A stretch of 64,000 nucleotides of DNA, taken from assembly GCA_002695025.1 (NCBI GenBank), contig NZNV01000025.1, positions 208,727-272,726 of the forward strand, read 5' to 3'. The first letter of the stretch is position 1, and each line of letters opens with the position of its first letter. The notes below the pieces were generated by a model. It was not told the DNA's origin. It made no database searches and worked only from the letters and a program-made list of their open reading frames with translations. The stretch comes from Owenweeksia sp. (GTDB lineage Bacteria > Bacteroidota > Bacteroidia > Flavobacteriales > Schleiferiaceae). The translations under genes and the position numbers were made by a program. Shown piece by piece: positions 8,501 through 17,030 of this stretch.

Positions 8501-8511
8501 ATTCCATCACA

Positions 8512-8928
8512 ATGACCTTCTTTACACACAACATGAAATTACAGTTTAAAGCCCTGGGTAAACAGGAATTTGCCGATGATCCTAAAGTGGTAACCATATT
8601 TAAAACGCCAGGCGAGAAACTCGCTTTTTACATGACCGAGTACCGGGAGAAGGAAGATTGCTTTTTTGGCTACGTCAAAGGTACATCGGTAGATTCCTGG
8701 GGAAGTATTCCCAGAAATAATATCGAAGCTATTTACAAAGTTGATCAGGAAATATCCGGGCAAGACCGTACCCGTACACAACTGAGTAAACCCACGCCCA
8801 TTTCCGAACTCGTGCCCGCTTTCAAAGAGCCTATCATGGTAGCCCGGCTTAATCGCTTGATGGAAGAACAACAGAAGAAAAACGAGCAGGAGAGAGATCA
8901 GGACCAAGGCCAGGAACCCGAACATTAA
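8512..8928 (+). CDS. DUF2958-type protein, copy 1
   Basis: 138 residues (or 131 from the in-frame ATG at 8533). The core ADDPKVVTIFKTPGEKLAF, then FFGYVKGTSVDSWGSI and NIEAIY, follows the DUF2958 pattern: D-P-x-V-x-x-F, a W/F-Y/M-T-E-Y strand and a W/L-G-x-I strand. The tail is charged and Gln-rich. DUF2958 proteins are common on plasmids and integrative elements; their function is not established. The next gene is a diverged second copy, 21 bases downstream. Confidence 0.65.
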   Translation: MTFFTHNMKLQFKALGKQEFADDPKVVTIFKTPGEKLAFYMTEYREKEDCFFGYVKGTSVDSWGSIPRNNIEAIYKVDQEISGQDRTRTQLSKPTPISELVPAFKEPIMVARLNRLMEEQQKKNEQERDQDQGQEPEH

Positions 8929-8949
8929 CCACCCTTAAAATCAAATAGT

Positions 8950-9324
8950 ATGAAACTCCTTACCCCCGAACTCCAACAGCGTTTTGATGAAGTCGGTGAT
9001 CAAGCCGAAAAACCCGACCCCTTGGTGATCGCTAAATTCTTTGACCCGGTTGGTTCTGCCATTTGGTACGCTACCCGATATAATCCAGACAATAATCAAT
9101 GCTATGGCTATATAACGGTAAAAGGCTATAACGATTGGGGCTACTTTTCCATGAAAGCCCTCCAAAACATTAAACGCCCCCTTGCCATGAGCATCAAACG
9201 GGACTTGTCTTTCCGTGAAAAACCCATGAGCGAAGCCGTTCCTGCTCTAAAGCCCCAGATCCGGGAAACCCAGCTTCAAAGGGCCCGAAAGGAAACCGAA
9301 AAAGAACACGAACCCGAACGCTAA
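8950..9324 (+). CDS. DUF2958-type protein, copy 2
   Basis: 124 residues. DPLVIAKFFDPVGSAIWYAT, YNPDNNQCYGYI, NDWGYFSMKALQNI and AMSIKRDLSF match the DUF2958 pattern more fully than copy 1. The charged C-terminus (RKETEKEHEPER) parallels the tail of copy 1. Tandem placement indicates an old duplication. A 162-base gap follows (9325-9486); it holds A/T-rich stretches that may include the promoter of the next gene, but no clear consensus element. Confidence 0.7.
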   Translation: MKLLTPELQQRFDEVGDQAEKPDPLVIAKFFDPVGSAIWYATRYNPDNNQCYGYITVKGYNDWGYFSMKALQNIKRPLAMSIKRDLSFREKPMSEAVPALKPQIRETQLQRARKETEKEHEPER

Positions 9325-9486
9325 AAGCCCCTTGTCGAAGCCGTATGCACCCACCTATTCAGCTAAAAAAGTATTACAAAAAAGTTTTGCACGTTCCCAG
9401 CCAAAAACCGTGTTTTGAATGGCTTTTTTAGGCTGAAACCCCCGCTGGTTAAGGGATAAGAGCATTATTAAATCCAACGAAAAACT

Positions 9487-11082
9487 ATGGCAACAGCCCC
9501 ACGAAGAACCCCCGATGACGATGCCGGAACCTTCCGCGTCCAGGACGCTTTGCCCGTAAGCCAGGATTTTCATCTGGATACCTCACATCCCGACTACATC
9601 CGCTTCGAAAGGGAAGAACTCATCCTGGAAGTCATCGGAGGCGTTAAAGACATCATCTTGTCCAGCCTTCGAGTAACGCTGAAAGTCTACCGCAAGGGCA
9701 GTAGCTCCGCTTTAGATATCTACCGCTCCTCCCAGGTTGATCTTTTTGACGAACACCAAATCAGCTACATCACTACCCAAATATCCGAACGCCTCCGCAT
9801 TGAATCCCTCACCGTCAAAGACACCCTCTACGAACTCACCGAACGGCTCGAGCACTACCGCAGGAACAGGGGAGAACAGTCGGCTCCCGTCATTCCTATT
9901 GCACCACAGTATCGAAAAGAAGCCCTTGACCTGCTTCAAAGCCCCGACCCCTTAATCGCCATTGAAGAGCAACTAAAGCAAGCCGGTATCAGTGATACCC
10001 GCTTAGGACTGCAACTGTATCTCATTAGCCTGTCCCGCCTGGGAACACAACCCCTGCACGCCCTGCTCCAAGCCCCACGCTTGCTGTCCCACGATCTGGT
10101 CAAAGAGCTAGTCCCATGTCTCCCGCAAGAGAAGCTAAGGGAAGCCACCACCATCTCCAAACACGCCCTGTCCTATCCACCCACGCAAGATTACTGGAAC
10201 GCCAGTATACTCGTTCTCCACCAGTGCGATGCCTTAGACGGTAAAGACAATAGCTTGCTCGATTACATCCTCCACGGACAATCCAAACGACTCGTTACCC
10301 AAAGCAATAAACAAAGCGGACGCTACGAAAGCACCCAGCAAGAATTGAAAGCCACCATCAGCCTCATCGGCTATACCGATCAGGATTACCACCCCCTGCA
10401 ACAAAGCCGGGATGTCATCAGTATCCCCGTACCACACACCCAAGCCCTCCAAACCAAACGCTACGAACGAGAAGTAAAACAATTAGCGGGATATCTGGAC
10501 AAGGGTGTAGAACAACACGCCCAAAAGCTCCTCCAAGAAATCCACCGTCAAATACAGTGGATCGAAGTCCAAAACCCCCTCATCGAAGAAATTGACCTCT
10601 CCACCTTCTTCGGACACGATCTCAAGAACCTTTCCCTATACCTGCGACTCGTCAATCTCATCACCCTGTTGCACCAAAAACAGCAGACCCTCGTACGCAC
10701 CCCCACCGGCAAGCGGATCGAAGTTCAACCAAACTATATGATCCAAGCCCTCGAACTCTTCCGGGAATTGTGGCTCAAGAAAGACGAAGAACTCTATTAC
10801 AAAGTCCGTTCTACCTTTTTACGGATCAAAGAATATCTCCACAAGCAGTACGAAGCCACCAAAAGGGATAGTGAATTTACCCTCAAAGACATCCGCAAAG
10901 CCCTGAAAAGTTCCCCCGTTACCCTCCAGCGCCATCTCCATACGCTGGAAGACTACGGCAAGATCGAGCGTACTAGCGGTAATAACCGGACAGGCTACCG
11001 CTACACAATCAGCGAATGGGACGAATCCACCGGAACCCTGACCGCCTATGAAGAACTCCTTAAAAACCTCCGTGACTTATGA
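9487..11082 (+). CDS. Winged-helix protein of the mobile element, possibly primase/replication-associated
   Basis: 531 residues. The N-terminal ~110 residues are charged and include EVIGGVKDIILSSLRVTLKV and a SYITTQISERLRIESLTVKD stretch, reminiscent of the C-terminal part of some primase-like proteins of Bacteroidota elements. The middle is helical with no motif recognised. The last ~90 residues read as a winged helix-turn-helix (FTLKDIRKALKSSPVTLQRH, then LEDYGKIERTSG). No Walker or Toprim motif is visible. A role in replication or maintenance of the element is a guess from position; the winged helix is the best-supported part. Confidence 0.55.
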   Translation: MATAPRRTPDDDAGTFRVQDALPVSQDFHLDTSHPDYIRFEREELILEVIGGVKDIILSSLRVTLKVYRKGSSSALDIYRSSQVDLFDEHQISYITTQISERLRIESLTVKDTLYELTERLEHYRRNRGEQSAPVIPIAPQYRKEALDLLQSPDPLIAIEEQLKQAGISDTRLGLQLYLISLSRLGTQPLHALLQAPRLLSHDLVKELVPCLPQEKLREATTISKHALSYPPTQDYWNASILVLHQCDALDGKDNSLLDYILHGQSKRLVTQSNKQSGRYESTQQELKATISLIGYTDQDYHPLQQSRDVISIPVPHTQALQTKRYEREVKQLAGYLDKGVEQHAQKLLQEIHRQIQWIEVQNPLIEEIDLSTFFGHDLKNLSLYLRLVNLITLLHQKQQTLVRTPTGKRIEVQPNYMIQALELFRELWLKKDEELYYKVRSTFLRIKEYLHKQYEATKRDSEFTLKDIRKALKSSPVTLQRHLHTLEDYGKIERTSGNNRTGYRYTISEWDESTGTLTAYEELLKNLRDL

Positions 11083-11239
11083 AAAACAACAGCAGTTTTT
11101 CACCGCTACAGCCCCAACTGACAGGGGGTTCTACCCCCAAAATGAAAAACAAAGCCCCCACAGGCTACCCCAAGCGCTGTTCCCGTATGCCTGGGCCTTC
11201 CCAAGCCACCGCTAAATCGTACCCACTAAACACAATGGC

Positions 11240-12157
11240 GTGAAGCACCAGATCCTCCATAACCTGCATTTTGAGAATACCCACCGGGCTTTTGTGCAAC
11301 GCAAACAAGATGAGGGTAAGTCTGATAAGCACATCCAAAGCGTTTCCAGCCTATCTCGTGAATTTTTACATTTTCTAGAAGGGGAAGATGTGACGAATCT
11401 GAAAGCAGTGAGCCAGGACATCATTGATCAATATTTCCAGTACCTCCAACACCGGGAGAACCAACGCAAGCCCGGTGGCCTTTCACCCGCCTACCTCGAC
11501 AAGCATCGGGAAGCCGTCCTGCGGTTCATGGAATATCTACGGAATGCGGATGTAGGCCACAGTGGTTTGTATGTCGGTAAATACCCAAGCGACCGCATCC
11601 CTAAGAACATCTATACCGAAGCTGAGATCGCCCGACTCTTTGCTCAATGCCCGCCAACTATAGACGGTATCCGTAACCAAGCCATTCTCGCCATATTGTA
11701 TGGCTGCGGACTCCGCAAAGGCGAACTGTACCGGCTGGACGTAGCCGATATTAATCTCGCCACTTCCGTACTTCGGGTGAAGAAAAGTAAAACCTCAAGA
11801 CAGAGGGATGTCCCTCTCTCCGGACGGGTTATGCAATACCTCGAAGAATACATCTTTACGGTGCGGGAGCATCTGCTTACCCAGGAAGAACCCGCCTTCC
11901 TGCTCAATAACAGGGGAGAGCGGATGTCACCCGAAGGCATCCAGTACAAAGTCAAGGCAATGGGACGACAGTCCGGCACCGGCAAACCATTGACCCCACA
12001 TGGCCTGCGTCACGCCATTGCCACCCATCTGCTGGGAGACTTCAGCATCGAAGAGATTGCCACCTTCTTGGGTCACCGCAACCTCGATTCCAGCCAGATC
12101 TATACCCATCTGAAATACACCCAAAAACCCCCATCATTATGGATAGAAGCACTTTAG
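11240..12157 (+). CDS. Tyrosine recombinase/integrase, complete active site
   Basis: 305 residues with GTG start. The N-terminal SAM-like core-binding domain spans ~1-110. The catalytic domain has R159 (GCGLRKGEL), candidate K184, H254-x-x-R257 (HGLRHA), H279 (LGHRNL) and nucleophile Y288 (IYTHL), i.e. the full XerC/D-type set. It probably integrates and excises the element. The downstream recombinase overlaps it by 19 bases. The GTG overlaps the stop of a 33-codon frame at 11142-11243, which might couple translation but is too weak to call a gene. Confidence 0.85.
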   Translation: MKHQILHNLHFENTHRAFVQRKQDEGKSDKHIQSVSSLSREFLHFLEGEDVTNLKAVSQDIIDQYFQYLQHRENQRKPGGLSPAYLDKHREAVLRFMEYLRNADVGHSGLYVGKYPSDRIPKNIYTEAEIARLFAQCPPTIDGIRNQAILAILYGCGLRKGELYRLDVADINLATSVLRVKKSKTSRQRDVPLSGRVMQYLEEYIFTVREHLLTQEEPAFLLNNRGERMSPEGIQYKVKAMGRQSGTGKPLTPHGLRHAIATHLLGDFSIEEIATFLGHRNLDSSQIYTHLKYTQKPPSLWIEAL

Positions 12158-13032
12158 AAACATTTCTCCGCAAACGAGGCTACCGACCGCAAACCATTTA
12201 CGGCTACGGTAACCTGCTCGATACCTTTCTGAACTGGTGTACTCATCAGAACATCAACCCGGCCACCGCCAGCCTCGATCAACTCTATACCTACAAAAAA
12301 GAACTCGTAGAGCAAGGCCTCAAAGCTCAAACCGTCCAGCAACACCTCTCCATTCTCAAACACTACTATGCCAGCATTGATAGGGAAGATAACCCCGCAC
12401 TTCTGGTCAAGCACAAAAAGCGGGAACATACCCTGCCCGAACACCTCTTCGGAGAAGACGAACTCAAAGAACTCTACCGTAGCCTGGAAGCCAGTAATCT
12501 TGTACAACGCAGGGATAAAGTGATGATCGGGATGGTGATCTTCCAGGGACTGCGAAGAGAAGAACTCACCCTTATAGAAACCGAACACCTGAACCTCGAC
12601 ACCACCACCCTGTACGTTCCTTCTACCACCAAAACCAACAGCCGGAATATTGAACTCCATCCCATGCAAATGAAAGACCTGCTCGCCTATGTGTACGATT
12701 ACCGACCCCTCTTACTCAAAGAAGCCCAAAAGAACACCACCCGCTTATTCTTTTCGATGGGTACTGGCAACGCCATGAACAATGCGATACAGAGGAAGAT
12801 GGATACCCTCCGCCACTGGCATCCCGCCTTACGATCCCTGGCTCAACTGCGGGAGTCCCGGATATCGCTGTGGGTACAAGCCTACGGACTGCGAAAAGCA
12901 CAGTACCTATCGGGTATCAAATACACCTCCTCCATGCTCCGATACAAAACCCAGGATATCGAACAACTCAAACGGAAACTGGCGGTAGTGCATCCGATGG
13001 AGCGGATGAAAGCCAAAGAAGGAGATGGATAG
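12139..13032 (+). CDS. Second tyrosine recombinase-like protein with altered active site
   Basis: 297 residues, overlapping the first recombinase by 19 bases. The N-terminal core-binding domain and R139 (FQGLRREEL) are present. The C-terminus follows the Bacteroidota pattern 'IRASVIxxW...AQYMAGHxYxSSTERY' as LRESRISLWVQAYGLRKAQY, then LSGIKYTSSMLRYK, with Y269 as the likely nucleophile. The usual H of GH(R/K) is Ile and the HxxR histidine is absent. Some related recombinases lack these too, so activity is possible. Tandem recombinases often work as a pair; here the second may be a partner or directionality subunit. Confidence 0.75.
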   Translation: MDRSTLETFLRKRGYRPQTIYGYGNLLDTFLNWCTHQNINPATASLDQLYTYKKELVEQGLKAQTVQQHLSILKHYYASIDREDNPALLVKHKKREHTLPEHLFGEDELKELYRSLEASNLVQRRDKVMIGMVIFQGLRREELTLIETEHLNLDTTTLYVPSTTKTNSRNIELHPMQMKDLLAYVYDYRPLLLKEAQKNTTRLFFSMGTGNAMNNAIQRKMDTLRHWHPALRSLAQLRESRISLWVQAYGLRKAQYLSGIKYTSSMLRYKTQDIEQLKRKLAVVHPMERMKAKEGDG

Positions 13033-13100
13033 GGAGAAAGAAATGTATTTTTGGGCTGTCTTTTGAAAACAAGGATATCAACCATTGCCGTACCCAAACA

Positions 13101-14426
13101 ATGAATATGGAGCAACAGAACATCGAGTGGAAAGAAAGCTGGAAGGATGACTACCTGAAAACGATTGCCGCTTTTGCCAATACCGAAGGAGGGACACTGG
13201 TGATCGGGAAAGACGATAATGCCCGTGCGGTAGGCGTGGACAACGCAAAAAAGCTCCTGGAAGACATTCCCAATAAAATTAGGAATTTACTGGGTTTGAT
13301 CGCAGAAGTAAACCTGCATCACCAAGATGGAAATGATTGTATAGAGATCAGAGTAGAACCCTATACCGTTCCCATTTCTTTCAGGGGAAAATACTACGCA
13401 CGCAGTGGGAGTACGACCCAGCAATTAAGCGGTCACGACCTCAATGAGTTGGTACTTAAAAAAGCAGGAACAGATTGGGATGAAGTTGTCGAGCCAAGAG
13501 CCTCTCTAGCAGATATCGATGGAGAAACCATTACCCACTTTAAAAAACGTGCAGTTGCCAGCGGTCGCTTGCCGTATGCAGAAGACACTATGGACACGGA
13601 AGACCTTTTGAAAAATCTTGGTGTGGTCAATGACGATAACCAATACCTCCGTGCCGCAATATTATTGTTCGGTAAAGATGTCAGGAAATTTATTTTTAGT
13701 GCCTTTGTTAAAATAGGAAGGTTTGGAAAGTCCGATTCGGAATTACTATCTCAAGAATTGGTAGAAGGGAATGCTTTTGAGTTGGCTGATAATGTACTTG
13801 AGATACTGGACCGGAAGTATTTTCTGAAGACCATTAGTTATGAGCGCTTGCACAGAATTGAAACACCACCCTATCCCTATGAAGCTATCCGGGAGATCCT
13901 GTTCAACGCCATCGTTCATCGGGAATACGAGAACACCCCAGTATTTATAAGCCTCTATGAGGATCGTATGACCATTTGGAATCAAGGAACGTTGTCCAAG
14001 AAACTTACGGTCCAGGACTTAAAGCAAAAACACGCTTCCTATCCCAGAAATAGGCGGCTAGCGGATGTTTTCTATAAGGCCGGCTATATTGAAACGTGGG
14101 GAAGAGGAACTATAAAGATTATGGAGGAGTGTGAGAAACACGGTCTTCCCGAACCAGAGATCAAAACAGAACAAGGTGGGTTTGCAGTTACTTTGTTTAA
14201 AGCCAAAGCACCGGTTTCAACCGATGATAGTTCTACATTAAATGATCGTCAAATAAGAGCTTTAGACTATATAAAGGTTGAAGGAGCCATCACCACCAGT
14301 ATTTATAGTGAAATGTTTGAAGTGAACGAAAGAACAGCATTGAGAGACCTAGAAGAACTTATAAGTGCCGGAATGATAAAGAAGGTAGGCGCTGCAAGAG
14401 CAACTCGATACATTATGGTTGAATAA
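13101..14426 (+). CDS. AlbA_2 (Schlafen-type) / GHKL ATP-binding regulator
   Basis: 441 residues from ATG 13101; the frame is open further upstream but would overlap the recombinase. Domains: AlbA_2 at ~1-115 (EWKESWKDDYLKTIAAFANT, GGTLVIG), a linker, a GHKL-type ATPase-like half with REILFNAIVHREY and AGYIETWGRGT, then a C-terminal winged helix (MFEVNERTALRDLEELISAG). Such proteins are annotated as putative transcriptional regulators or RecG-like ATP-binding proteins and occur as element cargo or control genes. It closes the block of mobile-element codon usage. Confidence 0.8.
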   Translation: MNMEQQNIEWKESWKDDYLKTIAAFANTEGGTLVIGKDDNARAVGVDNAKKLLEDIPNKIRNLLGLIAEVNLHHQDGNDCIEIRVEPYTVPISFRGKYYARSGSTTQQLSGHDLNELVLKKAGTDWDEVVEPRASLADIDGETITHFKKRAVASGRLPYAEDTMDTEDLLKNLGVVNDDNQYLRAAILLFGKDVRKFIFSAFVKIGRFGKSDSELLSQELVEGNAFELADNVLEILDRKYFLKTISYERLHRIETPPYPYEAIREILFNAIVHREYENTPVFISLYEDRMTIWNQGTLSKKLTVQDLKQKHASYPRNRRLADVFYKAGYIETWGRGTIKIMEECEKHGLPEPEIKTEQGGFAVTLFKAKAPVSTDDSSTLNDRQIRALDYIKVEGAITTSIYSEMFEVNERTALRDLEELISAGMIKKVGAARATRYIMVE

Positions 14427-14430
14427 ACTG

Positions 14431-14530
14431 TGTCGGGATTTATGTCGAGATTATTTCAATGTAAATCAAAGACTTAGGTATTTCCCCCATTGCTGATGTC
14501 GGGATTCATGTCGAGATATGTCGGGATTTA
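14431..14530. repeat. Short direct repeats TGTCGGGATT(T/C)ATGTCGAGAT
   Basis: Two 21-base copies (14431-14451 and 14497-14517) differ at one base. A third partial copy starts at 14519 (TGTCGGGATTTA). They fall just after the AlbA_2 gene, between mobile-element genes and the RHS array. They could be binding sites for the element's recombinase or regulator, or remnants of an edge. No counterpart was found at the left side of the element. Confidence 0.6.
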
Positions 14531-14584
14531 AAACTTCCTGATCAGCATTTAAATATAGGTGCTAAAAGAAGCATGTTATAGAAC

Positions 14585-14618
14585 AGCAGGTTTTACGAAA
14601 TGTAAGCCTGCTTTTTTG
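14585..14618 (+). terminator. Rho-independent terminator before the RHS array
   Basis: The stem AGCAGG...CCTGCT (14585-14590 with 14607-14612) is extended inside by TTAC/GTAA pairing and followed by six T. It lies downstream of the AlbA_2 gene and directly upstream of the first RHS leader. Confidence 0.75.
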
Positions 14619-14678
14619 TTTATTTGAGTAGTAGTTCTTTGAAAAAGTAAAAACCGCATAGGCTGTTAAGTCTTTGGA
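14619..14678 (+). promoter_or_regulatory. RHS cassette 1 leader: weak -7 element plus boxA-like motif
   Basis: TTTATTTG at 14619-14626 is a weak match to the Bacteroidota -7 element TAnnTTTG. AGTTCTTTGAAAA at 14633-14645 is boxA-like. A ~30-base conserved stretch then runs to TAA GTC TTT GGA ATG. The TAA is in frame with the RHS tip, eight codons before the MPGR start, and the intervening codons read V-F-G-M, the residues that precede MPGR inside full-length RHS proteins. The leader is shared with the three later cassettes. Confidence 0.5.
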
Positions 14679-15641
14679 ATGATAATGCCTGGTAGGAAGT
14701 TCAATGGCGGAACCTACCGTTATGGATTCCAGGGCCAGGAACAGGATGATGAGATAAAAGGGGAAGGCAACTCGGTCAACTTTAAGTACAGGGTGCATGA
14801 TCCGAGGATTGGAAGATTCTTAAGTCTCGATCCCCTTTCTAGAAGATATCCTTACTATTCTCCATATGCGTTTTCAGGAAATAGGGTTATGGATGCCATT
14901 GAACTTGAAGGAGCTGAACCTCTGTTGTTGCATCATTTGTATATGGCATATCTGGAAACAAAGTATTCATTTAAGAATTGGGGCAATGGAATGGTAGAAG
15001 GTGTAAATAATTACAATGAGGGTACTCAGCGGATGAAGGAAGGAAGAAAGAATAATGACCTGGGTCAAGAAATTGCAGGATTTAGCCAAAAAATTCAAGG
15101 AGCAACACAAATAGCAGATAAGACCTTATCAGCCATGGAAGTTGGAATGGAAGCTGTGGGATCAATCCCTGGAGTGGATGTAGTGACAGACCCTATATTA
15201 GCGAGTTATTATGGTTCAAAGGGAGATTATGCATCAGCATCAGCATATGTGGGTGCTATGGCTCTTCCTGGAGTCTCAGGAGTAGTGTTAAAAGGATCAG
15301 GTAGAGTTTTAAAATATGCTCTTAAGAAAACTGATCTTGATTTAAGAGGCAGTGGAGTTGCATTTAGAGATGCTTTAGAGGCAGCGTTTGAAAAATCAGG
15401 TTTAAGTAAAGATAAGTATGAAGTTACGAGGTGGGGAAAAGATCAATATGGAAAAGATGTGCCTGTAGAATTTAGGGGTGAAGGAGGTGCGGAAGTTAGT
15501 ATAGATTTTGGACATGTTGAAAATGGGCCAGATGCCCCACACATTGGTTGGCAAACAGCTGGTAAGCGAAATTCAGGTGGTGCTGAAAGAGGTCATATTA
15601 TACTTGACGAAGTTCCTGCGGCAAGACAACAATCTGAGTAG
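14679..15641 (+). CDS. RHS tip 1: RHS core end fused to a type-47-like polymorphic toxin
   Basis: 320 residues, ATG 14679 (or 14685). Residues ~1-80 are the end of a Bacteroidota RHS core: MPGRKFNGG, YRYGFQGQEQDDEIKG, HDPRIGRFLSLDPL, SPYAFSGNRVM. The usual DPDG border is degenerate (ELEG). A pretoxin-like middle follows (~100-210, GSIPGVDVVTDPILA). The C-terminal domain (~215-320) has EVSIDFGHVENGPDAPH, then GWQTAGKR and GHIILDEVP, which resemble polymorphic toxin type 47 (a predicted RNase family). There is no RHS barrel and no secretion domain. Low-GC codon use contrasts with the block at 3-13 kb. Confidence 0.75.
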   Translation: MIMPGRKFNGGTYRYGFQGQEQDDEIKGEGNSVNFKYRVHDPRIGRFLSLDPLSRRYPYYSPYAFSGNRVMDAIELEGAEPLLLHHLYMAYLETKYSFKNWGNGMVEGVNNYNEGTQRMKEGRKNNDLGQEIAGFSQKIQGATQIADKTLSAMEVGMEAVGSIPGVDVVTDPILASYYGSKGDYASASAYVGAMALPGVSGVVLKGSGRVLKYALKKTDLDLRGSGVAFRDALEAAFEKSGLSKDKYEVTRWGKDQYGKDVPVEFRGEGGAEVSIDFGHVENGPDAPHIGWQTAGKRNSGGAERGHIILDEVPAARQQSE

Positions 15642-15659
15642 ATTCGCACTAAAAGAAAA

Positions 15660-16085
15660 ATGCTAATGTGGAATTTAAGAAAAGACATTATAAAAATTAT
15701 TTCATCGAATAATCTAGGGTCACAAGTGTTAACTAATGAAGAGGCTGCACATTTTTACTCTCTTGTTTTTGAGAAGTTCGCAAAATTTGAAAAGTATCAG
15801 TATCCTCTTTGGGAGAATTTAAAAGATACAGTTAGTGTAGAAGATAAAGATGGATGGCAAAAAATTGATAGAATTTTAGGAAAAGAAGAAGTTTTGTTGT
15901 TCTTTGAATATAAAGATGACTCTAGTATGTTTAAATTTTCTAATCCTGAAGATGTTAAAACAGTTTTGGGAAATATGCATGCTTTTGTATTCTATGTTAC
16001 CAATGTAAACGTTGATTACTTATTGTGCTTTAATGATCATGATTATTTAATTTGGACTGGTAACAGCTTTCCAGAATTTCTATAA
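15660..16085 (+). CDS. Candidate immunity protein 1 (cytosolic)
   Basis: 141 residues (139 from the ATG at 15666), 18 bases after toxin 1. No signal peptide or membrane segment. The C-terminal strand pattern YLLCFNDHDYLIWTG resembles small cytosolic immunity proteins of polymorphic toxin loci. Family not named with confidence. The position directly after the toxin is the main evidence. A cytosolic immunity protein fits a toxin acting on RNA. Confidence 0.6.
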   Translation: MLMWNLRKDIIKIISSNNLGSQVLTNEEAAHFYSLVFEKFAKFEKYQYPLWENLKDTVSVEDKDGWQKIDRILGKEEVLLFFEYKDDSSMFKFSNPEDVKTVLGNMHAFVFYVTNVNVDYLLCFNDHDYLIWTGNSFPEFL

Positions 16086-16102
16086 TAAAGTACAGCGGCA
16101 AC

Positions 16103-16975
16103 GGTAGTGTCCCATAAGTAGCATTAAGCCTGAAAGCGTTCTTTACATTTTGGTTTTCAATTTTTTAGAGTTGATAAGTGTTTGGATATATTGGTTGGTG
16201 CAAGATGAGAAAGTGCTGAGAAGTCTTTAAAATAAGCTTCTGGATTTTATCGTGTCCCATAAGTAGCAAGAATTGAGCTAAAACCCTTGTTCAGTATAGG
16301 CTGGCTTCCTTTTTTTTGTTGCCAAATGGAATGTAGGTACTGTAGTGCCCATGCCACAAAAAAGGTAAACGAAACAGGCGACAAATATACCGGTGTAAAA
16401 ACTGCCGAAAGTATCAGCTTCGTTCGTATCAGCGAAAAGTCCGCTTTAAGAATGAAGAAATGATCGTAAAACTGAATAATGAAGGCATGGGTGTCCGCTC
16501 CATCTCAAGAGTGCTGGATATTCCCAAAACCACCGTCAGCAGGATATTGCTTTCAGTTTCCCAAAAGTTAAAAGCTCCAATTTTTACCGAACAAGGCCAT
16601 GAATATGAGGTGGATGAACTGAGGACTTTTTTCGGTTCGAAAAAGAACGAATGCTGGATCTGCTATGCCATTAACCGGAAAACCAAACGCATAATTGATT
16701 TCATTGTAGGAAGAAGGACTAAAGAGAATATTGCTAAAGTAGTCAGGAGAGTCTTATCGTTATCACCCACCAAAATTTATACGGACCGTCTCAACATCTA
16801 TCCTGGTCTTATTCCTAAGAAATTACACTTCACCCAATTCAGGCAAACCAATCACATTGAGAGAATGAACCTCACACTGAGAACTCACCTCAAGAGACTA
16901 TCCTATAAAACCATTTGCTATTCCAAAAGCATCGCCATGCTCACGGCTTGTTTGAAGATTTACTTTTGGAGTTAA
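16103..16975 (+). mobile_element. IS1-family-like insertion sequence, ends uncertain
   Basis: It contains one transposase region. The stretch starting GGTAGTGTCCCATAAGTAGC (16103) looks like an IS end, and its inner part recurs at 16252-16268 (GTGTCCCATAAGTAGCA), so the left side may hold two nested ends. I find no inverted copy after the transposase stop; the -7-like element of RHS leader 2 overlaps that stop. The right end has therefore probably been lost or replaced. 16124-16325 shows nothing else recognisable. Confidence 0.5.
16326..16975 (+). CDS. IS1-family transposase, two frames joined at an A AAA AAG heptamer
   Basis: ATG 16326 opens MECRYCSAHATKK and then reaches the heptamer A AAA AAG (16358-16364). 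After a -1 shift the frame reads GKRNRRQIYRCKNCRKYQ and runs without a stop into the body (16460 onward). The joined ~216-residue product has a CxxC...CxxC zinc ribbon, a helix-turn-helix (GVRSISRVLDIPKTTVSRIL) and an IS1 DDE-type domain (KIYTDRLNIYPGLI; HIERMNLTLR). The shift could be programmed, as in IS1, or a single-base error in an A6 run. Without it, only a 171-residue protein lacking the zinc ribbon is made. Confidence 0.7.
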
Positions 16976-17030
16976 ATTCGAAGTAGTTCTTTGAAACAAT
17001 AAAACCTGCATAGGGTGCTAAGTCTTCGGG
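16973..17030 (+). promoter_or_regulatory. RHS cassette 2 leader: -7-like element plus boxA-like motif
   Basis: TAAATTCG (16973-16980, overlapping the transposase stop) differs from TAnnTTTG by one base. AGTTCTTTGAAAC lies at 16985-16997, then a conserved stretch ends TAA GTC TTC GGG ATG. It shares ACCTGCATAGGGTGCTAAG with leader 3, whereas leaders 1 and 4 share a variant (ACCGCATAGGCTGTTAAG). Confidence 0.5.

Noticed and set aside
11142..11243. 33-codon frame ending in a GTGA overlap with the first recombinase
   Set aside because: Low-complexity product with no recognisable feature; the overlap could be chance. Noted only as a possible coupling peptide.
12870..13100. Upstream extension of the AlbA_2 gene
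   Set aside because: It would overlap the recombinase by ~160 bases and adds non-homologous residues; the AlbA_2 domain begins right after ATG 13101.
14431..14530. CRISPR array
   Set aside because: Only two full repeats and one partial, no regular spacers and no cas genes in the window.
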